Below are positions 1 through 7,091 of a DNA stretch of 44,438 bases, piece after piece (positions within the stretch are counted from its first letter, which is position 1; each line of letters opens with the position of its first letter). The position numbers were made by a program, and so were the translations under genes. Source of the stretch: Streptomyces sp. AC550_RSS872. Its GTDB lineage: Bacteria > Actinomycetota > Actinomycetes > Streptomycetales > Streptomycetaceae. Location of the stretch: contig NZ_JAGMUL010000114.1 of NCBI RefSeq assembly GCF_019049285.1, positions 159,522-203,959 on the forward strand. Direction: 5' to 3'. Below the pieces are notes generated by a model. That model had not been told where the DNA came from and did not search any database. It saw only the letters and a program-made list of their open reading frames with translations.

Positions 1-366
1 GGTGCCGTTCGACTTGAGATAGCCGTTGATGGCGGGGGAGGGGCCGATCCAGCCGATGTCGATGGACCGGGAGTTCAGCGCCTCGATCTCCGAGGGACCG
101 GCGTTGAACGTGGCATACCGCGCCGTCGTCCCGCCCAGCTCCTTCTGGAACAGCCCCTCGTGCCGCCCGACCAGCGCCGTGGCGTGCGTGAGGTTCCCGA
201 AGTAGCCGATCCTCACCGAGTCCAGGCCGTCGACCTTGGCCGCCCCGGCGACGGCGTGCTCCGTGTTCTCCTTGGCCTGGGAGCCGTAGCCGCAGGCCGC
301 GAGGGCCAGCAGCGGCAGCGCGGCCAGGACGGCGAACGTCCGTCGCAGGGCGGGAGTGGCAGGCAC
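1..366 (-). CDS. SsuA-like ABC transporter substrate-binding lipoprotein (3' part outside window)
   Basis: The first 122 residues of a periplasmic-binding lipoprotein are visible. The start is taken as GTG at 366, with a GAGAGG Shine-Dalgarno about 10 nt upstream. A hydrophobic signal ends in the lipobox LALAAC, so the mature protein should be lipid-anchored outside the membrane. The following segments VRIGYFGNLTHATALVG and IDIGWIGPSPAINGY are characteristic of the SsuA/ThiY-like family that binds aliphatic sulfonates, taurine or similar ligands. Its position at the 3' end of the sulfate-assimilation operon supports a sulfur-source ligand (inference). The transporter ATPase and permease would be expected further left, outside the window. 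Ligand identity cannot be read from this fragment. Confidence 0.8.
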   Translation of the reverse strand, partial: MPATPALRRTFAVLAALPLLALAACGYGSQAKENTEHAVAGAAKVDGLDSVRIGYFGNLTHATALVGRHEGLFQKELGGTTARYATFNAGPSEIEALNSRSIDIGWIGPSPAINGYLKSNGT

Positions 367-405
367 GGGAGGTGTTCCTCTCGGTAGCCCGGCGTCACGC
401 CCGTG

Positions 406-480
406 TCAGGTCGTGGCCGGGGAGTCGGCAGGTTCGTGCGCGGCGGCGCGCATACGGTGCACGCGGGTCAGCGCACACAT
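406..480 (-). CDS. Possible 24-aa small ORF upstream of the binding lipoprotein
   Basis: ATG at 480 opens 24 codons ending in TGA, 39 nt before the lipoprotein start. The peptide begins MCALTRVHRMRAAAHEPADS, so Cys is its second residue. 21 of 24 codons end in G or C. It overlaps the end of the preceding small ORF by 13 nt in another frame. A regulatory uORF is conceivable because this is a sulfur operon and the peptide carries an early Cys codon, but no homology is recognised and chance is possible. Confidence 0.3.
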   Translation of the reverse strand: MCALTRVHRMRAAAHEPADSPATT

Positions 481-572
481 CGCGCCACTCCGCCCTGCCC
501 GCTGCCGAGGGCGCCGCTGCCGACGCGGCCGCCCTCCTTCGCGAACGTGGAGTAGACGTCGTGGGCCTTCAT
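468..572 (-). CDS. Possible 34-aa small protein directly behind cysN
   Basis: ATG at 572 lies one base after the cysN TGA (TGAGATG), with a GGTGGGA Shine-Dalgarno inside the end of cysN, so translational coupling is plausible. The 34 codons begin MKAHDVYSTFAKEGGRVGSG and turn glycine-rich; 31 of them end in G or C, as in real genes of this genome. No family is recognised. It fills part of the unusual 207-nt gap between cysN and the lipoprotein in an otherwise tightly packed operon. Confidence 0.35.
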   Translation of the reverse strand: MKAHDVYSTFAKEGGRVGSGALGSGQGGVARCVR

Positions 573-573
573 C

Positions 574-1908
574 TCAGAAGTCCCACCCGTCGTCCTCGGC
601 CTCGTCCTTGACCGGCTCCGGCGACGCGAACGACTCGCCGACCATGCCGGCGGTGAGCGTGGTGCCGTCGTTCGGGTCGATCAGGATGAACGATCCGGTG
701 CGGCGCGAGTCGGCGTAGGAGTCGACCGGCAGCGGCTCGGCGGTGCGGATCTTCACCCGGCCGATGTCGTTGGCGACGAGCTGTCCGGGGTGCGGGTGCA
801 GGGACAGGTCGTCCAGCGTGAGCCGGGACGGGATGTCCTTGACGATCGCCTTCACCGTGCGCGTGCCGTGCTTCAGCAGCACCCGGTGACCGACCGTCAG
901 CGGCGCGTCGGCGACGTGGCAGACCGTCGCCTCGATGTCCTGCGTGGTCGGGGGCGCGTCCTTGGTCGGCACGATCAGGTCGCCGCGCGAGATGTCGATG
1001 TCGTCCTCCAGCAGGACGGTCACCGACTGCGTGGTCCACGCGATGTCGACCGGCTCGCCCAGCAGGTCGATGCCGGCGATCTTCGACGTACGGCCCGACG
1101 GCAGCACGGTCACCGACTCGCCGACCCGGAACGAACCGGCGGCGATCTGCCCCGCGTAACCCCGGTAGTCCGGGTGCTCGGCGGTCTGCGGCCGGATCAC
1201 GACCTGCACGGGCAGCCGGGCGTGGCAGTGGCTCAGGTCGTGGGTGACCGGGACCGTCTCCAGGTGCTCCAGGAAGGTCGGGCCGCCGTACCAGTCCATG
1301 TTCGCTGACGGGTCCACCACGTTGTCGCCGGCCAGCGCCGAGATCGGGATCGCGGTGATCTCCGGGACGCCCAGCTCCAGCGCGTACGCCGTGAACTCCT
1401 CGGCGATGGCGGCGAAGACGGACTCCTGGTAGTCGACCAGGTCCATCTTGTTGACGGCGAGCACGACGTGCGGGACCCGCAGCAGGGCCGCGATGGCCGC
1501 GTGCCGGCGGGTCTGCTCGACGACGCCGTTGCGGGCGTCGACCAGGATCACCGTCAGCTCGGCCGTCGACGCGCCCGTCACCATGTTGCGGGTGTACTGC
1601 ACATGGCCGGGGGTGTCGGCGAGGATGAACCGGCGGCGCGGGGTCGCGAAGTAGCGGTACGCCACGTCGATCGTGATGCCCTGCTCGCGCTCGGCCCGCA
1701 GGCCGTCCGTCAGCAGCGCCAGGTCGGGGGCGTCCTGGCCGCGGCTGCGGGAGGCGTGCTCGACGGCCTCCAGCTGGTCGGCGAGGACCGACTTGGAGTC
1801 GTGCAGCAGCCGGCCGACCAGGGTGGACTTGCCGTCGTCGACGGAGCCGGCCGTGGCGAACCGCAGCAGCGTGGTGGCCGAGAGCTCCTCGGTCGTGATC
1901 GTGCTCAT
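574..1908 (-). CDS. cysN: Sulfate adenylyltransferase subunit 1 (GTPase)
   Basis: This 444-aa protein is the GTPase subunit of ATP sulfurylase. With CysD it converts sulfate and ATP to adenosine 5'-phosphosulfate (APS), using GTP hydrolysis to drive the unfavourable step. The elongation-factor-type G domain is clear: the P-loop GSVDDGKS is at residues 21-28, DTPGH at 98-102 and NKMD at 153-156, followed by EF-Tu-like beta-barrel domains. The length fits a stand-alone CysN; no APS-kinase domain is fused, in keeping with the separate cysC. The ATG lies two bases after the cysD stop (TAAGCATG), so the two subunits are translationally coupled. The protein is cytoplasmic. Confidence 0.97.
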   Translation of the reverse strand: MSTITTEELSATTLLRFATAGSVDDGKSTLVGRLLHDSKSVLADQLEAVEHASRSRGQDAPDLALLTDGLRAEREQGITIDVAYRYFATPRRRFILADTPGHVQYTRNMVTGASTAELTVILVDARNGVVEQTRRHAAIAALLRVPHVVLAVNKMDLVDYQESVFAAIAEEFTAYALELGVPEITAIPISALAGDNVVDPSANMDWYGGPTFLEHLETVPVTHDLSHCHARLPVQVVIRPQTAEHPDYRGYAGQIAAGSFRVGESVTVLPSGRTSKIAGIDLLGEPVDIAWTTQSVTVLLEDDIDISRGDLIVPTKDAPPTTQDIEATVCHVADAPLTVGHRVLLKHGTRTVKAIVKDIPSRLTLDDLSLHPHPGQLVANDIGRVKIRTAEPLPVDSYADSRRTGSFILIDPNDGTTLTAGMVGESFASPEPVKDEAEDDGWDF

Positions 1909-1910
1909 GC

Positions 1911-2858
1911 TTAGAAGTACCCCTCGCGCTTACGGTCTTCCATCGCGGCCTCGGAGAGCTTGTCGTCGGCGCGGGTGGCGCCGCGCTCGGTGAGCCGGGA
2001 CGCGGCGATCTCGGCGATCACCTGCTCCAGGGTCACCGCGTCGGAGTCGACGGCACCCGTGCAGGACATGTCGCCGACGGTCCGGTAGCGGATGAGCCGC
2101 TTCTCGACGGTCTCGCCGTCCTTGGGCCCGCCCCACTCGCCCGCCGTCAGCCACATGCCGCTGCGGGCGAACACGTCACGCTCGTGCGCGAAGTAGATCT
2201 CCGGCAGCTCGATGCCCTCGCGGGCGATGTACTGCCAGACGTCCAGCTCGGTCCAGTTGGACAGCGGGAACACGCGCACGTGCTCGCCGGGCGCGTGCCT
2301 GCCGTTGTACAGGTTCCACAGCTCGGGCCGCTGCCGGCGCGGGTCCCACTGCGAGAACTCGTCCCGCAGCGAGAAGACGCGCTCCTTGGCCCGCGCCTTC
2401 TCCTCGTCGCGCCGCCCGCCGCCGAAGACCGCGTCGAACTTCTCGCTCTGGATCTTCTCCGTCAGCGGCACCGTCTGTAGCGGGTTGCGCGTGCCGTCCG
2501 CGCGCTCCTTGAGCACACCGCGGTCGATGTAGTCCTGGACCGACGCGACGTGCAGCCGCAGGTTGTGCTTCTCGACCGTACGGTCGCGGTACTCGATGAC
2601 CTCGGGGAAGTTGTGCCCCGTGTCGACGTGCAGCAGCGTGAACGGCACCGGCGCCGGCGCGAACGCCTTCAGCGCCAGGTGCAGCATGACGATGGAGTCC
2701 TTGCCGCCGGAGAACAGGATCACCGGCCGCTCGAACTCGCCCGCCACCTCACGGAAGATGTGGACGGCCTCGGATTCCAGCGCGTCCAGGTGGGAGAGGG
2801 CGTACGGGGAGTCCGTACCGTCCTCGCCCCCCTTGACCGTGGCAACGGTCGTCGTCAT
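1911..2858 (-). CDS. cysD: Sulfate adenylyltransferase subunit 2
   Basis: This 315-aa subunit is the catalytic ATP pyrophosphatase of ATP sulfurylase. It adenylates sulfate to APS together with CysN. The PP-loop motif SGGKDS is at residues 50-55. The conserved GGGRRDEEKARAKERVFS and GTRNPLQTVPLTEKIQSEKF blocks of CysD follow, and the C-terminus ends REGYF as is usual. Its ATG overlaps the cysC stop in an ATGA junction and its stop is two bases from cysN, so cysC, cysD and cysN read as one coupled unit. Confidence 0.97.
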   Translation of the reverse strand: MTTTVATVKGGEDGTDSPYALSHLDALESEAVHIFREVAGEFERPVILFSGGKDSIVMLHLALKAFAPAPVPFTLLHVDTGHNFPEVIEYRDRTVEKHNLRLHVASVQDYIDRGVLKERADGTRNPLQTVPLTEKIQSEKFDAVFGGGRRDEEKARAKERVFSLRDEFSQWDPRRQRPELWNLYNGRHAPGEHVRVFPLSNWTELDVWQYIAREGIELPEIYFAHERDVFARSGMWLTAGEWGGPKDGETVEKRLIRYRTVGDMSCTGAVDSDAVTLEQVIAEIAASRLTERGATRADDKLSEAAMEDRKREGYF

Positions 2859-3391
2859 GCCAGTCCCCTCTCGGTGAGCAGCGCGTGGACCGCGCCCGCG
2901 GATTCCTGGACGGTCTGGTTCTGCGACTCGATCCGCAGATCGGGCGACTCGGGCGCCTCGTACGGGTCGTCGACCCCGGTCAGACCGGTCAGCTCACCCG
3001 CGGCCTGCTTGGCGTACAGCCCCTTCACATCGCGTACGGAGCACACCTCGACCGGAGTGGCCACGTGCACCTCGAGGTACGCCGACCCACTCTCCTGGTG
3101 TCGCTTGCGGACCGCGTCACGGCTGTCGGCGTAGGGCGCGATCACCGGGACGAGCGCCTTCACGCCGTTACGGGCGAGCAGTTCGGCGAGGAAGCCGATG
3201 CGCTGCACGTTGGTGTGCCGGTCCTCGCGGCTGAAGCCGAGGCCCGCCGAGATGAACTCGCGGATCTCGTCGCCGTCGAGCACCTCGACGCGGTGGCCCT
3301 CCGCGCGGAGCCGGCCGGCCAGTTCGTAGGCGATGGTGGTCTTGCCGGCGCTCGGCAGACCGGTGAGCCAGACGGTGGCTCCGCTCGTCAC
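2855..3391 (-). CDS. cysC: Adenylylsulfate kinase (APS kinase)
   Basis: APS kinase phosphorylates APS to PAPS. Numbered from the chosen GTG, the Walker A GLPSAGKT is at residues 11-18, DGDEIRE at about 39-45 and the family signature GFSREDRHTNVQRIG at 52-66. The GTG at 3391 is preferred because GGAGA sits 7 nt upstream and the protein then starts right before the first beta-strand (178 aa). An in-frame ATG at 3442, only 3 nt after cysH, has no Shine-Dalgarno and would add 17 unconserved residues. The gene overlaps cysD by 4 nt. Because the CysH here is of the APS type, PAPS is probably used for sulfation rather than reduction (inference). Confidence 0.94.
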   Translation of the reverse strand: MTSGATVWLTGLPSAGKTTIAYELAGRLRAEGHRVEVLDGDEIREFISAGLGFSREDRHTNVQRIGFLAELLARNGVKALVPVIAPYADSRDAVRKRHQESGSAYLEVHVATPVEVCSVRDVKGLYAKQAAGELTGLTGVDDPYEAPESPDLRIESQNQTVQESAGAVHALLTERGLA

Positions 3392-3445
3392 GTGGTTCTC
3401 CAAATTCGCAGAAGGCGTGGGAAACGCAGAGGACTCGGTCATGGG

Positions 3446-4156
3446 TCAGCCGTGCAGCCCGCACTCGGTCTTGGCGCGGCCCGCCCAGCGCCCGGCGCGG
3501 GCGTCCTCGCCCTCAAGGACCCGGCGGGTGCAGGGGGCGCAGCCGACGGAGGCGTAGCCGTCCATCAGCAGCGGGTTGGTGAGGACGCCGTGCTCGGTGA
3601 CGTAGGCGTCGACGTCGTCTTGCGTCCAGCGGGCGATCGGGGAGATCTTGACCTTCTGGCGCTTGTCGTCCCAGCCGACGACCGGGGTGTTCGCCCGGGT
3701 CGGGGACTCGTCGCGGCGCAGACCGGTCGCCCAGGCCACATAGTCCTTCAGGCCCCGCTCCAGCGGCTCGACCTTGCGCAGCTTGCAGCACAGGTCGGGG
3801 TCGCGGTCGTGCAGCTTCGGACCGTACTCGGCGTCCTGCTCGGCGACCGTCTGACGCGGGGTCAGTGTGATGACGTTGACGTCCATCACGGCCTCGACCG
3901 CGTCGCGGGTGCCGATGGTCTCCTCGAAGTGGTAGCCGGTGTCGAGGAAGACGACGTCCACGCCGGGCATCGCGCGCGAGGCGAGATGGGCGACCACCGC
4001 GTCCTCCATCGACGAGGTCACGCAGAAGCGCTTGCCGAAGGTGCCGACCGCCCACTGGAGGATCTCCAGTGCGGAGGCGTCCTCCAGGTCACGGCCCGCC
4101 TGCTCGGCGAGCGCCTTCAGATCGTCGGTCGTGCGCTCTTCCTGAAGCGTCGTCAT
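3446..4156 (-). CDS. cysH: Phosphoadenylyl/adenylyl-sulfate reductase, APS type with 4Fe-4S cluster
   Basis: This 236-aa reductase converts APS to sulfite and AMP using thioredoxin-type reductant. The PAPS-reductase fold is visible (SSMEDAVVAHLA at 48-59, LDTGYHFEET at 71-80). Cys123-Cys124 and the C206-A-P-C209 pair are the cluster ligands that distinguish APS reductases from the cluster-free PAPS enzyme. The C-terminal ECGLHG carries the catalytic Cys232. ATG 4156 is chosen over upstream in-frame codons because GGGGGA lies just before it and it overlaps the preceding gene's stop (ATGA). cysC follows downstream. Confidence 0.95.
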   Translation of the reverse strand: MTTLQEERTTDDLKALAEQAGRDLEDASALEILQWAVGTFGKRFCVTSSMEDAVVAHLASRAMPGVDVVFLDTGYHFEETIGTRDAVEAVMDVNVITLTPRQTVAEQDAEYGPKLHDRDPDLCCKLRKVEPLERGLKDYVAWATGLRRDESPTRANTPVVGWDDKRQKVKISPIARWTQDDVDAYVTEHGVLTNPLLMDGYASVGCAPCTRRVLEGEDARAGRWAGRAKTECGLHG

Positions 4157-4332
4157 ATCTGTTTTCCCCCTGCGTCGTTGTGCTGAAGGCCCCGGGCGAG
4201 CAGCCCGAGGAACTTCAACTGGAATGCGCGGTTGCACGCCGCGCATTCCCACGCGCCGTGGCCCTGCTCGCTGGGGCGGAGGTCCTCGTCACCGCAGTAG
4301 GGGCAGTAGAAGGGGGCGGCCCGCTCGCTCAT
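4153..4332 (-). CDS. 59-aa double-CxxC zinc-ribbon or rubredoxin-like protein
   Basis: A complete 59-codon gene lies between sirA and cysH. It has a strong AAGGAGGGG Shine-Dalgarno and its TGA overlaps the cysH ATG (ATGA). Two knuckles, C10-P-Y-C13-G and C30-A-A-C33, are separated by 16 residues with an aromatic ahead of the second pair (AWECAACNRAF), so one Zn or Fe ion is expected. Being placed between sulfite reductase and APS reductase with translational coupling to cysH, it could be an electron carrier, a cluster-assembly helper or a regulator; the sequence does not decide which. Its function is unknown to me. A similar small gene occupies this position in other Streptomyces sulfate operons (recalled, unchecked). 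Confidence 0.88.
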   Translation of the reverse strand: MSERAAPFYCPYCGDEDLRPSEQGHGAWECAACNRAFQLKFLGLLARGLQHNDAGGKQI

Positions 4333-4363
4333 GGCCCCTCCTTTCGCTGTCGCTCGCTGCCGC

Positions 4364-6061
4364 TCACGACAGTGCCTCCTCGGAGGCGCGCGCGGCCCAG
4401 GCGGCGAACCGCTCGCCGTCCTCGCGCTCGTCCTGGAAGCGCTTCAGCACGCGCTCGACGTAGTCGGGCAGCTCCTCGGAGGTGACCTTCAGGCCACGCA
4501 CCTTGCGGCCGAAGCCGGCCTCCAGGCCCAGTGCGCCACCGAGGTGCACCTGGTAGCCCTCGACCTGCTCGCCCTGGTCGTTGAGGACCAGCTGGCCCTT
4601 GAGACCGATGTCCGCCACCTGGATACGGGCGCAGGCGTTCGGGCAGCCGTTGAGGTTGATGGTGATCGGCTCGTCGAACTCCGGGATACGGCGCTCGAGT
4701 TCGTCGATCAGCTGGGAGCCGCGGGCCTTGGTCTCGACGATGGCGAGCTTGCAGTACTCGATGCCGGTGCAGGCCATGGTGCCGCGCCGGAACGGGGACG
4801 GCTTGGCGGTCAGGTCCAGCGCCTCCAGGGCCTCGACCAGCGGCTCGACCTGCGCCTCCTCGACATCGAGGACGATCATCTTCTGCTCGACGGTGGTGCG
4901 GACCCGGTTCGAGCCGTGCGCCTCGGCCACTTCGGCGATCTTCGTGAGCGTGGCGCCGTCGACCCGGCCGACGCGCGGCGCGAAACCGACGTAGTAGCGG
5001 CCGTCCTTCTGCCGGTGCACACCGACGTGGTCGCGCCAGCGGCCCGCGGGGTCGGCGGGCGCGGGGCCGTCGACCAGCTTGCGCTCGAGGTAGTCGTCCT
5101 CCAGGACCTGGCGGAACTTCTCCGGGCCCCAGTCGGCGACGAGGAACTTCAGGCGGGCGCGCGTCCGCAGGCGCCGGTAACCCCAGTCGCGGAAGATGCC
5201 GACCACTCCGGCCCACACCTCGGGCACCTCGTCCAGCGGCACCCAGGCGCCGAGCCGGACGCCGAGCTTCGGGTTGGTGGACAGGCCGCCGCCCACCCAG
5301 AGGTCGAAGCCGGGGCCGTGCTCGGGGTGCTCGACACCGACGAAGGCGATGTCGTTGATCTCGTGGACCACGTCGAGCAGCGGGGAGCCGGAGATCGCCG
5401 TCTTGAACTTGCGCGGCAGGTTGGAGAACTCCTTGCTGCCGATGTACCGCTCGTGGATCTCGTCGATCGCCCAGGTGCCGTCGATGATCTCGTCCTCGGC
5501 GATCCCGGCGACCGGCGAGCCGATGACCACGCGCGGGCAGTCGCCGCAGGCCTCGGTGGTGGACAGCCCGACCGCCTCCAGGCGGTCCCAGATCTCCGGC
5601 ACGTCCTCGATGCGGATCCAGTGCAGCTGGATGTTCTGCCGGTCGGTGATGTCCGCGCTGCCGCGCGCGAACTCCTCGGAGATCTCGCCGATCACCCGCA
5701 GCTGCCGGGTGGTGAGGCGACCGCCGTCGATCCGCACCCGCAGCATGAAGTACTTGTCGTCCAGCTCCTCCGGCTCCAGGATCGCGGTCTTGCCGCCGTC
5801 GATCCCGGGCTTGCGCTGGGTGTACAGGCCCCACCAGCGCATCCGGCCGCGCAGGTCGTTGGGGTCGATCGAGTCGAAGCCCCGCTTGGAGTAGATCGTC
5901 TCAATGCGTGTCCGCACATTGAGACCGTCGTCGTCCTTCTTGAACTGTTCGTTGCCGTTCAGCGGGGTGTGGTGCCCCGCGGCCCACTGACCCTCACCGC
6001 GGTGACGGCTCACCTTGCGGCGGGGAGTCGCGGCGGCAGGTTTCTGCGGGGTGGCGGCCAT
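4364..6061 (-). CDS. sirA: Ferredoxin-dependent sulfite (nitrite/sulfite) reductase
   Basis: This 565-aa siroheme/4Fe-4S enzyme reduces sulfite to sulfide with six ferredoxin-derived electrons. Two ferrite-like repeats are present. Cluster and siroheme ligands are C431-TGIEY-C437 and C473-PNA-C477. Tyr80 and Cys172 are 92 residues apart, the same spacing as the Tyr69-Cys161 covalent pair described for Mycobacterium tuberculosis SirA/NirA. This favours sulfite over nitrite as substrate, and the operon context does too. ATG 6061 is chosen (GAAGGA 11 nt upstream). An upstream ATG at 6139 would add 26 poorly conserved residues and overlap the probable attenuation region. Confidence 0.93.
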   Translation of the reverse strand: MAATPQKPAAATPRRKVSRHRGEGQWAAGHHTPLNGNEQFKKDDDGLNVRTRIETIYSKRGFDSIDPNDLRGRMRWWGLYTQRKPGIDGGKTAILEPEELDDKYFMLRVRIDGGRLTTRQLRVIGEISEEFARGSADITDRQNIQLHWIRIEDVPEIWDRLEAVGLSTTEACGDCPRVVIGSPVAGIAEDEIIDGTWAIDEIHERYIGSKEFSNLPRKFKTAISGSPLLDVVHEINDIAFVGVEHPEHGPGFDLWVGGGLSTNPKLGVRLGAWVPLDEVPEVWAGVVGIFRDWGYRRLRTRARLKFLVADWGPEKFRQVLEDDYLERKLVDGPAPADPAGRWRDHVGVHRQKDGRYYVGFAPRVGRVDGATLTKIAEVAEAHGSNRVRTTVEQKMIVLDVEEAQVEPLVEALEALDLTAKPSPFRRGTMACTGIEYCKLAIVETKARGSQLIDELERRIPEFDEPITINLNGCPNACARIQVADIGLKGQLVLNDQGEQVEGYQVHLGGALGLEAGFGRKVRGLKVTSEELPDYVERVLKRFQDEREDGERFAAWAARASEEALS

Positions 6062-6188
6062 GGTGGTTACGTCCTTCGGGACAGGCGGGAAGCGGCTCTG
6101 ACCTGCGCATACGGGCGCATGGGTATAGGTGCGCGGCATTGCGCGGGAATGAAGCGGAAAGAGAGAGATGTCGGGCGCTGCGGGGCTG

Positions 6189-6272
6189 TCAGCGCGCCGG
6201 ACAGATGGCGCTGGACATGCGGCCGAGGTCGACGTGCCGCCGACTCACCAAGGCAATTCCAGTTCCAGACAT
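6189..6272 (-). CDS. Cysteine-type leader peptide upstream of sulfite reductase
   Basis: ATG 6272 opens 27 codons running MSGTGIALVSRRHVDLGRMS and then SAICPAR, followed by TGA. The LVSRRHVDLGR...SSAICPAR pattern is, from memory, the hallmark of actinobacterial peptides annotated as putative leader peptides ahead of sulfur-assimilation genes. A single Cys codon (24) lies near the 3' end, as needed for ribosome stalling when charged tRNA-Cys is scarce. The peptide ends 127 nt before sirA. That spacer contains a short TGCGC...GCGCA stem and could fold differently with and without a stalled ribosome (inference). No good Shine-Dalgarno precedes the ATG, so the transcript may be near-leaderless. 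Confidence 0.85.
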   Translation of the reverse strand: MSGTGIALVSRRHVDLGRMSSAICPAR

Positions 6273-6294
6273 GACGGAAGCGTGTCACGGCGAT

Positions 6295-6353
6295 CTGGAC
6301 AGAGTCCAGCTTCGTCCAAGATGCGGACACCCTTGTCCCGGAGAGTGAGACAA
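6295..6353 (-). promoter_or_regulatory. Tandem operator-like palindromes upstream of the sulfur operon
   Basis: Two perfect palindromes share GGAC/GTCC halves: CTGGAC-AGA-GTCCAG at 6295-6309 and GGACA-CCCT-TGTCC at 6325-6338, with centres about 30 bp apart. A third, wider pair TTGTC-N11-GACAA (6333-6353) overlaps the second. They lie 23-81 bp upstream of the leader peptide, where the operon promoter must be. They are candidate binding sites for a sulfur-responsive regulator; the protein is not identified. Confidence 0.5.
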
Positions 6354-6399
6354 TGGTGGTGTCGGTCACATGGCCCGTATCGGGCCGTTTCTCCCCGGC

Positions 6400-6972
6400 T
6401 CAGCCAGGGTAAGCGCCGGGCCACGGACCGGGCGAGGCCACCACGGCCTCCTCCTCGACCTTGGTGTCGAAGAGCTTGAAGCCGCGCCGCAGGTAGTTGC
6501 CCATGGCGTGCTCCCCGTCCTTGCTGCACGTGTGCAGCCAGACCCGCTTCGTCTGCGCCAGCCCCGGCCAGCGCTCCGCGAGGTCCCAGGCGCGGGCGGC
6601 GCCGTACGAGAGCAGAGCACCTCCGATACGGCGGCCGCGGAAGGCCGGAATCAGCCCGAAGTACTCGATCTCCACGATCCCGTCGTCCTGCGGGCTCAGC
6701 TCCACGTACCCCGCGGGCGTCCCCCGGTCGTAGGCGACCCACGTCTCGACACCCGGACGCTCCAGATGCGCCTGCCACTGCGCATACGTCCAGCGCAGCC
6801 GGTCCACCCAGAGGATGTCGCCGCCCACGGACGCGTACAGGAACCGGCTGAACTCGGGGGAGGGCACCTCGGAGCGGACGATCTCCACGTGGTCCTCCGG
6901 GGGCTGGGCCGGGAGGAGATCGGTGGGGGCGGTTTGTTCCAAGGACCAGGTGGTCACGGGGATAGTGGGCAT
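6400..6972 (-). CDS. GNAT-family N-acetyltransferase
   Basis: This 190-aa protein has the acetyl-CoA-binding GNAT core: GYVELSPQDDGIVEIEYFGLIPAFRGRRIGGALLSYG contains beta4, the R-G-R-R-I-G-G pyrophosphate loop and helix 3. VWLHTCSKDGEHAMGNYLRRGFKLFD is the C-terminal half. The start is placed at ATG 6972 (MPTIPVTTWSLEQ) although no clear Shine-Dalgarno precedes it. Another in-frame ATG at 7062 would add 30 unconserved residues. The substrate is unknown. It is transcribed toward the sulfur operon promoter but is separated from it by the regulatory palindromes, so it is probably an independent unit. Confidence 0.88.
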   Translation of the reverse strand: MPTIPVTTWSLEQTAPTDLLPAQPPEDHVEIVRSEVPSPEFSRFLYASVGGDILWVDRLRWTYAQWQAHLERPGVETWVAYDRGTPAGYVELSPQDDGIVEIEYFGLIPAFRGRRIGGALLSYGAARAWDLAERWPGLAQTKRVWLHTCSKDGEHAMGNYLRRGFKLFDTKVEEEAVVASPGPWPGAYPG

Positions 6973-7073
6973 GGTGGCCAGGAAATCATCCGAGTGGAGG
7001 CTGTGTCGATTGTTCTTCGGGTTCGTTGTGGCTGGTCGCGCCCGCGCGGCGGAGTCGCACATCGATACGGCCC

Positions 7074-7090
7074 GCGCCCTTTAGGGGCGC
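7074..7090 (-). terminator. Hairpin after the secreted protein gene
   Basis: GCGCCC and GGGCGC form a 6-bp stem around a TTTAG loop immediately downstream of the stop codon at 7092. It is compact and GC-rich, as Streptomyces terminators often are, without a U-run. Confidence 0.4.
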
Positions 7091-7091
7091 C

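Noticed and set aside
4331..6274. 647-aa plus-strand frame
   Set aside because: It is entirely antisense to sulfite reductase; no family motifs and no ribosome-binding site.
6140..6369. 100-aa minus-strand ORF overlapping the leader region
   Set aside because: It lies in a different frame from the recognisable leader peptide and shows no domain; it would run through the promoter palindromes.
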